7,126 nucleotides of DNA from Chloroflexota bacterium (GTDB lineage Bacteria > Chloroflexota > Dormibacteria > CF-121). Positions 1 through 6,455 of the stretch are shown piece by piece. The stretch spans positions 1 through 7,126 of the forward strand of contig VBFX01000239.1 in NCBI GenBank assembly GCA_005889395.1, given 5' to 3'. Position numbers and translations under genes: made by a program. The notes beneath the pieces were generated by a model. It did not search any database, was not told the DNA's origin, and worked only from the letters and a program-made list of their open reading frames with translations. Numbering within the stretch: position 1 is the stretch's first letter; each line of letters begins with the position of its first letter.

Positions 1-1
1 G

Positions 2-661
2 ATGTTGCCGCACGAAATGCTCCAGACGCAGACCCAGGTCGAGCGCTCGCTGCTCAGTCGAGTTATGGGATGGCTCGCCCTCTCGCTCGCTCTCACCACC
101 GGCGGCATCTACTTATGGATCGCGGGCGTCGTGCCACAGAACGTTCCCTGGTTGCTCTATTTCATCGTCGCGATCGGCTTGATCTTTGGGATCCAGGCGG
201 CGACCAACCGCAAGAACCAGAGTCTCGCGGTCGGCCTCTTCGGGCTCTTCTCCGTCATCGAAGGCCTCTTCATCGCCCCCATCGTTGCCTACTATCTGCA
301 CGCGGCGCCCGATGCGGTCGGCAGTGCGTTGCTTGGCACCGTGGGCATTTTCCTGGTGGCCGCTGCGGTCGTCTACCTGACCAGCATCAACATGGCGGCG
401 TGGGGCAAGTACCTGTTGGGCGCCCTCCTCGTCGGTATCGTGATCAGCTTCGCCACGCTGATCTTCCACTTCCCGATCAGCAATCTCGCTCTCAGCCTGT
501 TCCTCGGAGTGGTCTTCGTCGGCCTGACGTTCTTTGACTTCTGGCGCGTCAAGGCGGAACGGGCCGGCGACAACAATGCGCTCCTGCTGGCGCTCAGCCT
601 CTACCTCGACTTCATCAACCTCTTCCTGATCCTGCTGCGCATCTTCGGCCGTCGCGATTAG
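2..661 (+). CDS. Bax inhibitor-1/YccA family integral membrane protein
   Basis: Polytopic membrane protein of the BI-1/YccA/YetJ (TMBIM) family. Family members form pH-sensitive calcium-leak channels or bind membrane proteases such as FtsH; the role here is not determined. About seven hydrophobic segments can be seen, near residues 22-42, 48-66, 75-99, 106-127, 135-155, 160-182 and a shorter one at 192-213. The C-terminal block LSLYLDFINLFLILLRIFG is the family hallmark. Asp179 (in LTFFDF) and Asp203 (in YLDFINLF) are 24 residues apart, the spacing of the pH-sensing Asp171/Asp195 pair of B. subtilis YetJ. The 219-residue length is normal for the family. The ATG at 2 touches the window edge, so its ribosome binding site cannot be seen; an ATG at 17 or a start left of the window is also possible. 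It appears to be the last gene of its transcript, since a hairpin terminator follows 15 bases after the stop. Confidence 0.9.
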   Translation: MLPHEMLQTQTQVERSLLSRVMGWLALSLALTTGGIYLWIAGVVPQNVPWLLYFIVAIGLIFGIQAATNRKNQSLAVGLFGLFSVIEGLFIAPIVAYYLHAAPDAVGSALLGTVGIFLVAAAVVYLTSINMAAWGKYLLGALLVGIVISFATLIFHFPISNLALSLFLGVVFVGLTFFDFWRVKAERAGDNNALLLALSLYLDFINLFLILLRIFGRRD

Positions 662-675
662 TTAGCAGGTCAGCC

Positions 676-700
676 CGCGCAGAGATTGCGCGCGATTTTT
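676..700 (+). terminator. Rho-independent terminator after the BI-1 gene
   Basis: A perfect 6-bp GC-rich stem (CGCGCA at 676-681, TGCGCG at 687-692) with a 5-base loop is followed, after CGA, by five T residues at 696-700. It lies 15 bases past the membrane protein stop and has T residues only on the rightward side, so it serves the plus-strand gene and not the convergent small gene. The stem is short and the three bases before the T run make it less than ideal. Confidence 0.6.
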
Positions 701-716
701 GCGGAACTTGATGCGG

Positions 717-962
717 TTAAGCGGCGATACCGATCTTGCGCAGGGCGGGGCTGAGCCCGCGAAGGTTGCGGGTGCGCCGCTCCCGCCAGTCCAGGATGAG
801 ATCGGCGAAGGCTGACTTGGACAGCCGCTCCCGGCGAACGGCGTTGGTTTTGGTGTCTGTGATCTCGAGCTCGACCCAGACCACGCCGGCCTCGATCAGA
901 CGCGCTGGGTACTCGTTCTCTTCGATCAACCGAATCAGCTCAAGCTCTCCAAGCATCTCCAT
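717..962 (-). CDS. Unrecognised small protein, 81 residues
   Basis: I do not recognise this protein. It is 81 residues, soluble and highly charged. Residues 1-20 are acidic and helix-like (LGELELIRLIEENEYP). A short hydrophobic strand follows (AGVVWVELEI, about 25-34). The C-terminus is basic (DWRERRTRNLRGL). There are no cysteines, no signal peptide and no membrane segment. The minus-strand reading gives a balanced composition, whereas the overlapping plus-strand frame is an Arg/Ser-rich shadow. An AGGGG lies just upstream. It is only 3 bases from the first ATG and 9 bases from the second ATG (Met3, at 954-956), so the shorter start may be the one used. It converges on the BI-1 gene and diverges from the PHP gene, so it is probably transcribed alone. 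That it is a real gene is likely; its function is open. Confidence 0.6.
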   Translation of the reverse strand: MEMLGELELIRLIEENEYPARLIEAGVVWVELEITDTKTNAVRRERLSKSAFADLILDWRERRTRNLRGLSPALRKIGIAA

Positions 963-1087
963 ACACCCCTGAAGAAAACACGTTGCCGACGGCTCTTATT
1001 CGTTCCCAACGGCGACTCCCGAAGAATCCGTCACTTTCCAAAACTGAGCTCGGCCGGGTGGCGGAAGATGCCCGGTAAACTTAGCCG
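963..1087. promoter_or_regulatory. Divergent intergenic region between the small gene and the PHP gene
   Basis: These 125 bases must carry the promoters of both flanking genes. On the plus strand, TAAACT at 1076-1081 fits a -10 element (TANNNT) and ends 6 bases before the GTG start of the PHP gene. No convincing -35 lies 16-18 bases upstream. On the minus strand I see no clear paired -35/-10. I found no strong palindrome, riboswitch-like fold or terminator. Confidence 0.35.
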
Positions 1088-1088
1088 G
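1076..1088 (+). promoter_or_regulatory. Putative -10 element of a leaderless PHP transcript
   Basis: TAAACT (1076-1081) matches TANNNT and is followed after 6 bases by the GTG start codon, the geometry expected if transcription begins at the start codon. An in-frame stop leaves only GTG at 1088 (then CTG at 1091), and no GGAGG-like sequence lies 5-10 bases upstream. The missing -35 weakens the call. Confidence 0.35.
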
Positions 1089-1921
1089 TGCTGGCCGACC
1101 TCCACATGCATTCGACGGTCAGTGACGGCTGGCGCGACCCCGACGAAGTGGCCAACCTGGCCGCCGACCGCGGGGTCCGGGTGATGGCCCTGACCGACCA
1201 CGACACCTTCCTCGGGGTGAACCGGGCGCGCGCCATCGCCCACCGTCGCGGCCTCGGCTACCTACCGGCCCTCGAGGTGACGACGTATCCCCCCAACCAG
1301 TTTCGCCACATCCTGGGCCATGGGGTCGACATGAACCACCCCCAGCTGCTCGCTATGCTGCAGCGGACCCAGGGCGTGTTCCGGCGACAGACGGAAGCCT
1401 GGATCCGGGTCCTGCGCGACCAGGGCATCGGCGGCGACCTCGGCCTCGACGCCTACGCCTACAAGCCCACAGTGATGCCGGGCGCCGTCCTCAAGGTCAT
1501 TCTTCAGCACGGTGTGATGACGGAGCGAGACGCCTGGGACAGCGTGCGCAAGGCCGTCGATTTCATGCCGGCGGATTTCTATTCGCCGATTCCGTCGCCG
1601 AAAGAGGCGGTCGACGCAATCCACGCGGCGGGCGGGCTGGCGGTCCACGCGCATCCGGGGCTGGTGCCCGACCAGGACCTGATGAAAGAAGTCTTGCCCA
1701 TGCTCGACGGCCTGGAGGTTTACACGCGGCGGCACAAACCGGAGCAGATCCCGGTGTACGAAGAGCTGGCACGCCGGCACGCGTTGCTGATGACCGTAGG
1801 CACCGACTACCACGGCTTCAACGGCGACGACTATGAAGCGCCCCGGACGATCATCGACATTCGCTACCTGGAACGGCTCGGCGCCCGGGTGCAGTGGCCG
1901 GTCATGGAGAAAGCTGGATGA
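1088..1921 (+). CDS. PHP-domain phosphoesterase, YciV/RNase AM-like
   Basis: Predicted cytosolic metal-dependent phosphoesterase of the PHP superfamily. Its layout resembles YciV/RNase AM, which dephosphorylates 3',5'-nucleotide bisphosphates and trims RNA 5' ends; the exact substrate here is inferred. All metal-ligand motifs are visible: DLHMHS (H6, H8) with D13; TDHDT (D37, H38); E63 in ALEVT; H74 in FRHILGH; HAHPG (H187, H189); and GTDYHG (D240, H242). Between E63/H74 and HAHPG lies a helical insertion (about residues 82-170), as in the YciV group, but the usual G-R-x-H-I/L-A stretch is replaced by YKPTVMPGAVLKVI, so substrate choice may differ. The 277-residue length is typical. The start is GTG at 1088: an in-frame TAG at 1082-1084 excludes anything longer, and a later start would lose H6 and H8. 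No Shine-Dalgarno is visible, which suggests a leaderless message. The stop overlaps the next gene's start as ATGA. Confidence 0.88.
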   Translation: MLADLHMHSTVSDGWRDPDEVANLAADRGVRVMALTDHDTFLGVNRARAIAHRRGLGYLPALEVTTYPPNQFRHILGHGVDMNHPQLLAMLQRTQGVFRRQTEAWIRVLRDQGIGGDLGLDAYAYKPTVMPGAVLKVILQHGVMTERDAWDSVRKAVDFMPADFYSPIPSPKEAVDAIHAAGGLAVHAHPGLVPDQDLMKEVLPMLDGLEVYTRRHKPEQIPVYEELARRHALLMTVGTDYHGFNGDDYEAPRTIIDIRYLERLGARVQWPVMEKAG

Positions 1922-2563
1922 GCCCGACGCTGGTCAAGCCTGCGGTGGCCGATGCCCGGGCGGCTTTGCTCGAGCTGGGTGGCCGCGAATCGACCGCGAT
2001 CGCCGCCGCCATCGAGGGGCTGCCCGCCATCCCCGCCTTCCAGGTGATGGCCACCGCCTCCCAGGCCGCGCGGCCTCAGTGGGCCGGCCTGGTCGACGAC
2101 CTCTTCGAGCGGCCCCTCCTGAAGGAGGCGAAAGCCGGCCTGCGTAATGCCCTGATGTCAACGCTGACGGGAGACACGCTGTATCGCAACGTGTTCTTCT
2201 CCTTCGCCGATGCGGTCATCCTCTGGCATTACGGCTACACGCAGGAACGCACCGGCAGTGCCCGCCTCGATACGGCCTACCGCGCCATGCGGCGGCTACT
2301 GGCCGGCGCCGAAACGTTCGCGGACACAGCCCTGCCCGCCGAGCCGGACGTCGCCTATTTCCACAAGTTGCGCCGCATCAAGCTGACTCGCGACCGTGCC
2401 TACCCGATGCTGCGCCGGGCCGGTGACCTTCAGTGCGCAGGTGATCGCGATGGCCCGCGCCCTGCGTGCCGAGCGCGACGCGATCGAGCGCAACGATGTG
2501 CTGAACGGATTGGGGGCGATCATGACTCTGTTACGGACGCCACCGAACGCGCTGCCGGCCTGA
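1918..2563 (+). CDS. Unrecognised protein, reading frame interrupted near 2420 (likely frameshift)
   Basis: I do not recognise this protein. The ATG at 1918 overlaps the PHP stop (ATGA), and GGAG at 1906-1909 sits 8 bases upstream, so this start is preferred over the upstream in-frame ATG at 1894; the two genes are probably co-transcribed and coupled. Residues 1-168 read as a mostly helical soluble protein with an aromatic stretch NVFFSFADAVILWHYGY (about 91-107) and a basic segment FHKLRRIKLTRDR (148-160). From residue 169 (codon at 2422) the original frame turns into low-GC3, Arg/Cys-rich shadow sequence and runs on to 2646, antisense to the transporter gene. Reading one base later (from GTG at 2423) gives a helical tail beginning VTFSAQVIAMARALRAERDA and ending at TGA 2561-2563. 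In the first 28 codons after the switch, third positions are G/C in 25 of 28 in the shifted frame against 12 of 28 in the original. The restored protein would be about 214 residues. Causes could be a sequencing or assembly indel in the CGGGCCGG run, a true mutation, or, less likely, programmed frameshifting. Confidence 0.6.
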
Positions 2564-3722
2564 CCCAGGTTTTCGGCACGGTCGCACCGATGACCAGCAT
2601 CGCAAGCGCCCCGATCAGCATCGGCAAGAGCGTAAAGCGAAAGTGACCCGTCCAATCCCAGGCAACACCACCGAGGGCGGGACCGAAAAATGCCGCGCCG
2701 TAGCCGACGGTGAACATGAAACCGCTGGTTCGGGCGACCTCCGATGGCGCGAACAGCGCCGGCAGTCCCAGGTTCAGGATGAAGGCGAGACTGGCGCCGG
2801 CGCCCGCGAGGCCGGCCCAAAAGGGCGCACTGCCGGCCGGGGCCAGCGCATATCCTCCGACGCCCAGGAGCGAGCCAACGCCGGCGAGGACATAAGGCCA
2901 GCGGCGCCCCAGCATCGCGTCGCCGCGTAACGCCAGCCAGAAGCTGACCGGGAGCTGCATCGCGTTCAGCGCGCCCAGGGTCAGGGGAATCAAGGCGTGG
3001 GCGTGGCGCGCATCGAGCGTGTCGGGGACCCAGCTGTTCATCCCGAAGTAAACGAGGCTGGCGCCGCCCATCAGCAAGCCGACGCGGAGCATTTGTCCGC
3101 TGCGCCAGTCCGGCAGCCACAAGCCCGCGGTCGCCACGGCGGCCTCGGACGCTGGTGTGACGATCAACCAGAGTGCCAGGACGATGGCAGCCGGCACGGC
3201 CCACACGGCGAGGGCGAACTGCCAGCCAAAGGGCACCAGCAGCAGCGGCAGGGTGATGCTGGCCGCGATCACCTCGCCGACGAGCAGGCCGTTGGAGTAG
3301 ATCGCGATCGCCCGTCCGATGCGCGCCGGGAACCAGGCCTGCGCCAGGCTCGGCATCGCCGGTTGCGCCACCGCGATGCCGAGGGCGAACACGATGGTGA
3401 ACGCGAAGACCATGGCGGTGTTGGGTAAGGCACCTCGCAGGCCGGCACCGAGCGCGACCAGGGCGAGCCCCACCGCAACCGCCCGCCGCGCGCCGACGCG
3501 GCTGACCAGGTAGGCACCGGGGATCGCGCCGGCCGCCATCAGCAGCACGGGCAGTGAGGTCAAGAGTCCAGCGGCACTGTAGGAGAGTGACAGCGAGCGG
3601 TGCAGGGCAGGCAGGGTGGGCGGAACGCCGAGGATGACGGTGCGCAGGTTGACACCAACCAGCCACAGGAGAAGCAGCGTGAGAATCGGGTTTCGTAGGC
3701 GGCGACTAGAGACCGCCGACAG
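2520..3722 (-). CDS. CynX/NimT-like MFS transporter with probable CTG start
   Basis: Major facilitator superfamily transporter in the inner membrane, resembling the CynX/NimT (cyanate/nitroimidazole) group; whether it imports or exports, and its substrate, are unknown. Family marks include the first-helix motif LWLVGVNLRTVI, the AGLLTSLPVLLMAAGAIPGA segment, the loop VSRVGARRAV, and AQPAMPSLAQAWFP, which matches the CynX-type P-S-x-x-x-x-W/F region. About twelve hydrophobic helices are seen. The first ATG/GTG/TTG in frame is TTG at 3561-3563, but starting there deletes helix 1 and the NLR motif, which are fully encoded upstream in the same open frame (stop at 3735-3737). The best start is CTG at 3720-3722 with GAGGAG at 3727-3732 four bases upstream, giving 400 residues, a normal family length. 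ATT at 3684-3686 is an alternative. The start overlaps the tldE 3' end by 17 bases. Its 3' end overlaps the convergent unknown gene by 44 bases. Confidence 0.85.
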   Translation of the reverse strand: MSAVSSRRLRNPILTLLLLWLVGVNLRTVILGVPPTLPALHRSLSLSYSAAGLLTSLPVLLMAAGAIPGAYLVSRVGARRAVAVGLALVALGAGLRGALPNTAMVFAFTIVFALGIAVAQPAMPSLAQAWFPARIGRAIAIYSNGLLVGEVIAASITLPLLLVPFGWQFALAVWAVPAAIVLALWLIVTPASEAAVATAGLWLPDWRSGQMLRVGLLMGGASLVYFGMNSWVPDTLDARHAHALIPLTLGALNAMQLPVSFWLALRGDAMLGRRWPYVLAGVGSLLGVGGYALAPAGSAPFWAGLAGAGASLAFILNLGLPALFAPSEVARTSGFMFTVGYGAAFFGPALGGVAWDWTGHFRFTLLPMLIGALAMLVIGATVPKTWVRPAARSVASVTES

Positions 3723-5043
3723 GTAGCTCCTCGATCAGGACCGTCGGGCTGCCGCAGAAGCCGCCGGCGAACATGAAGCGGAGGTCATCGGCCACGGCTA
3801 CCACCTTCTTCAGGAGGGCAATGACGTTGCCCGCGACGGTCAGCTCCTTGACGGGCCGGGTCAGGTGGCCGTTCTCGATCCAGTGGCCCGTGAGACCCAG
3901 TGAAAACTCACCCGAGACGGGGTTGACGGTGTTGAGGCCGGAAAGCTGCGAAACGTGCAGGCCGTTGCTGACGCGCGCCAGCAGCGCCTCCCTCGAGAGC
4001 GCGCCCGGCTTGAGCACCAGGTTCGAGACGCCGACCTCGGGCACGCTCTTGTAGGAACGGACCGCGCTCCCGGTCGACCGGCTGTTGGTGCGCCTCGCCG
4101 TGTAAGTGTTGTGGAGATAGCCCTTGAGAACACCCGCGCCGATGAGCTCGTTGCGTTCGGCCGGCACGCCCTCGCCGTCGAAGGGCCGGCTGGCCAGGCC
4201 TTCGGGCAGACGCGGATCGTCGGTGATGGTGACGATTTCTGCCGCTACCGGCTCACCGACCTTACCGGCGAGCAGCGACCGCCGCTTGATCACGGCATCG
4301 GCGCTGAAGGAGCTCCCGAGCACGCCGAGGATCATGGCTGCCGCGTGCGGATGGAGCACCACCGGAACGCTCGCCGTCGGTACCGGCCGCGCCCCCAGGA
4401 GTCCGGCCGCATTCTCCACCGCTTCCTTCACCACGCCGGCGAGGTCCAGCTCGTCCATGTCGCGGCCATGAGTGAAAGCAAACCCCGACTGCATCTCGGA
4501 ATCCTGTTCGGCGATCGTTTCGAGCACACCATAGGCGACGGTCCGATCGAACGAAGCCTCGAGCCCGCGGCTGTTGTAGATCTCGACCTGACCGCTGCCG
4601 TCGCTGTACATCGCATCGCTCACCCGGCGGACGCGCGCGTCGAGCGAGGTGGCGCGCCGCTCCATCTCGAGCGCAAAGTCGATCTTCCGCTGCGGGTCGA
4701 GCCCGGCGAGCGCGGGTGACGCCAGCCCGGTCAGCGCCTCGAAGGGCCGGGGCTCCGGTAGCACATTGGCGTCGTCGGCGTGGTTGTAGCGACCATTGAG
4801 CAACGCCTCATCGACCAGGCTGTCGAGCGTCGCGGGCTCGAAGTCAGAGGTATAGGAAAAACCAACGCGATGCTCGCGAAAGGTGCGAAGACCGATCCCG
4901 CGACTTTCCGCCGACACCAGCGACTCGATCTCGCCTTTGTAGACCCGGACCGTGAACTCGGTGCCACGCGAGATGTACAACTCGGCGTCCTCGGCCCCTT
5001 GAGCTTTACAGCGCGCCAGTACGCTCTCGCCGATCGCGTTCAC
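3706..5043 (-). CDS. pmbA: TldE/PmbA, partner subunit of the TldD metalloprotease
   Basis: Member of the TldD/PmbA (U62) family, here the TldE/PmbA half. In E. coli, TldD and TldE form a heterodimer that degrades unfolded or modified peptides, matures microcin B17 and removes the CcdA antitoxin; TldE carries no active-site metal. The 445-residue length is close to E. coli PmbA (about 450). The N-terminal domain (about 1-190) shows VRVYKGEIESLVSAESRGIGLR, the family substrate-channel region. The C-terminal domain (about 225-445) contains the FDGEGVPAERN motif (288-297), GYLHNTYTARR (308-318) and the terminal GSPTVLIEELPVGG. No HExxxH is present, which marks it as TldE and not TldD. The start is GTG at 5041-5043, overlapping the tldD stop as GTGA with no strong Shine-Dalgarno of its own, so translation is probably coupled to tldD. 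Confidence 0.92.
   Translation of the reverse strand: MNAIGESVLARCKAQGAEDAELYISRGTEFTVRVYKGEIESLVSAESRGIGLRTFREHRVGFSYTSDFEPATLDSLVDEALLNGRYNHADDANVLPEPRPFEALTGLASPALAGLDPQRKIDFALEMERRATSLDARVRRVSDAMYSDGSGQVEIYNSRGLEASFDRTVAYGVLETIAEQDSEMQSGFAFTHGRDMDELDLAGVVKEAVENAAGLLGARPVPTASVPVVLHPHAAAMILGVLGSSFSADAVIKRRSLLAGKVGEPVAAEIVTITDDPRLPEGLASRPFDGEGVPAERNELIGAGVLKGYLHNTYTARRTNSRSTGSAVRSYKSVPEVGVSNLVLKPGALSREALLARVSNGLHVSQLSGLNTVNPVSGEFSLGLTGHWIENGHLTRPVKELTVAGNVIALLKKVVAVADDLRFMFAGGFCGSPTVLIEELPVGGL
3727..3732 (-). promoter_or_regulatory. Shine-Dalgarno supporting the CTG start of the transporter
   Basis: GAGGAG on the minus strand lies inside the last codons of tldE (the Glu-Glu pair of IEELPVGGL) and four bases before CTG at 3720-3722. 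It is the strongest ribosome binding site in the operon and is what decides this start. Because the two Glu codons also serve tldE, the match could be coincidental. Confidence 0.5.
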
Positions 5044-6455
5044 TGGCGCATGGCGCCCGCCGGGACCACCCCGGTGCCGCCGACGGTGAGCTCAGAGATG
5101 CGGATGGTTGGCTGGCCCACCGACACCGGAACGCCCTGCCCTTCCTTGCCGCAGGTGCCGGGGGCGAGCTTCAGGTCATTCGCGACCATGTCGATCTTGT
5201 GCAGGGCGCGCGGCCCGTTGCCGACGATGGTGGCGCCGCGTACCGGCCGGCCGATGCGCCCGCCGTCGATCAGGTAACCCTCGGTCACCGCGAAGACGAA
5301 ATCGCCGGTCGTGACGTCGACCTGTCCGGCACCGAGCTTCTTTGCGTACAGGCCGCGCGGCGTCGCGGCGATGATGTCCTCCACCGTATGCGCGCCGGCG
5401 GCGATGAAGGTGTTGGTCATTCGTGGGATGGGCAGGTGCTGGTAGGACTGGCGGCGTCCATTCCCCGTGACCGGGTGGTTTTGTTGGCCGGCTCGCAGCC
5501 GATCGTACATGTAACTGACCAGGACGCCGTCCTGGATCAGGACGTTGCGGCGGGTCGGCACGCCCTCGTCGTCGACCGTCAGCGTCCCCCAGCGGCTGGG
5601 CAAGGTGCCGTCATCGATGGCGGTGACGATGGGGCTCGCCACCGCCTGGCCGATCTTGCCGGTAAAGACGGTCGATCCCTTGACGACAAAGTCCGCTTCG
5701 AGCCCGTGCCCGCAGGCCTCGTGGAAGAGCACGCCGCCGAATTCGTTTCCGATGATGACCGCCATCTGGCCGGCGGGCGAGGGCGCCGCGTCGAGCAGGG
5801 CAACGGCGCGCTCCGCCGCGGCCCGCGCATACTCGGCGGCCGAGGTGTCGTCGAAGAATTCGAAGCCACGCTGCATGCCGGGAGCCTCCATCGCCGTTTG
5901 AATCTCGCCGTTGCGCTCGGCCACGGCGTGCACCATCAGCCGGACGCGGGTGCGGGAGTCGACGTGATGAATCCCTTCGGAGGTGGCGACGAGCACCTCC
6001 TGCGCGCTCTGGCCATAGCCGACCGCCACCTGCTTGACCGCACCGCTCACGGCGCGAGCCGCCTGGTCCGCTTCCAGCAGCAGCTCGATCTTGGCCTCCG
6101 CGCCGACGGCGTCTGGCGGCACATCGATCCGCTGCGGCGGCCGCGGTGCCCCGCTCAGCTCCGCGAATGCAAATCGCCCGCCGCCGCGACGCCCGATCTG
6201 CGCGGCGAGATCCGCCGTCTTGAGTAAGCCGTCCTCCGACAGATCCTCGGTATAGACGTAGCTGACCGTGCCCTGGTGGATGATGCGCAAGCCGGCGCCG
6301 AGGTCATTGCCGGAATTGACCCGCTGTACCTTGCTCTCCTCGACGCTAATCGACTGGTTGCGCTTGCGCTCGACGAAGAGCTCGACGAAATCTGCGCCCG
6401 ATCGCAGCGCGCGTTTGATCACGCTGTCCACCAGGGATTGCTCGAGCAGTGGCAT
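5040..6455 (-). CDS. tldD: TldD, catalytic subunit of the TldD/TldE metalloprotease
   Basis: Zinc-dependent peptidase subunit (family U62) acting in the cytosol with TldE; peptides are threaded through a narrow channel and cleaved, so its natural substrates are unstructured or modified peptides. The HExxxH motif is intact as FHEACGHGLEAD (H245, E246, H250). The third ligand expected from E. coli TldD (Cys454) is matched by C435 in GTCGKEGQGVPVSVGQPT. The family block DDEGVPTRRNVLIQDGVL (295-312) and the C-terminal ISELTVGGTG are present. It is 471 residues, against about 480 in E. coli. The ATG at 6453-6455 shares its first base with the last base of the tetR stop (TGATG), and there is no clear ribosome binding site, so it is probably translated by re-initiation after tetR. 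Its tail overlaps tldE by 4 bases, which should give near equal amounts of the two subunits. Confidence 0.95.
   Translation of the reverse strand: MPLLEQSLVDSVIKRALRSGADFVELFVERKRNQSISVEESKVQRVNSGNDLGAGLRIIHQGTVSYVYTEDLSEDGLLKTADLAAQIGRRGGGRFAFAELSGAPRPPQRIDVPPDAVGAEAKIELLLEADQAARAVSGAVKQVAVGYGQSAQEVLVATSEGIHHVDSRTRVRLMVHAVAERNGEIQTAMEAPGMQRGFEFFDDTSAAEYARAAAERAVALLDAAPSPAGQMAVIIGNEFGGVLFHEACGHGLEADFVVKGSTVFTGKIGQAVASPIVTAIDDGTLPSRWGTLTVDDEGVPTRRNVLIQDGVLVSYMYDRLRAGQQNHPVTGNGRRQSYQHLPIPRMTNTFIAAGAHTVEDIIAATPRGLYAKKLGAGQVDVTTGDFVFAVTEGYLIDGGRIGRPVRGATIVGNGPRALHKIDMVANDLKLAPGTCGKEGQGVPVSVGQPTIRISELTVGGTGVVPAGAMRQ

Noticed and set aside
736..972. 78-codon plus-strand open frame opposite the small gene
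   Set aside because: Arg/Ser-rich composition. The minus-strand reading has a more natural protein and an upstream AGGGG.
1262..1813. 183-codon minus-strand open frame within the PHP gene
   Set aside because: Antisense shadow; the PHP reading has all metal-binding motifs.
2423..2563. A separate small gene starting at GTG 2423
   Set aside because: It would be only 46 residues with no ribosome binding site, and it continues the coding signal of the upstream gene; a frameshift explains it better.
2296..3666. 456-codon minus-strand open frame overlapping the transporter
   Set aside because: Arg/Pro/Ala-rich shadow frame. The other minus frame encodes a clear MFS protein with correct helices and motifs.
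3955..4719. 254-codon plus-strand open frame
   Set aside because: Antisense of tldE/pmbA, Arg/His-rich, with no family features.
5199..6227. 342-codon plus-strand open frame
   Set aside because: Antisense shadow of tldD, with biased Asp/Arg/Gly composition and no recognisable domain; GC-rich codons simply lack stops on the other strand.
3706..6455. RiPP precursor peptide beside tldD/tldE
   Set aside because: The genes overlap with no space, and the flanking 7055-7126 region has no short ORF with leader-core character; none is visible in the window.
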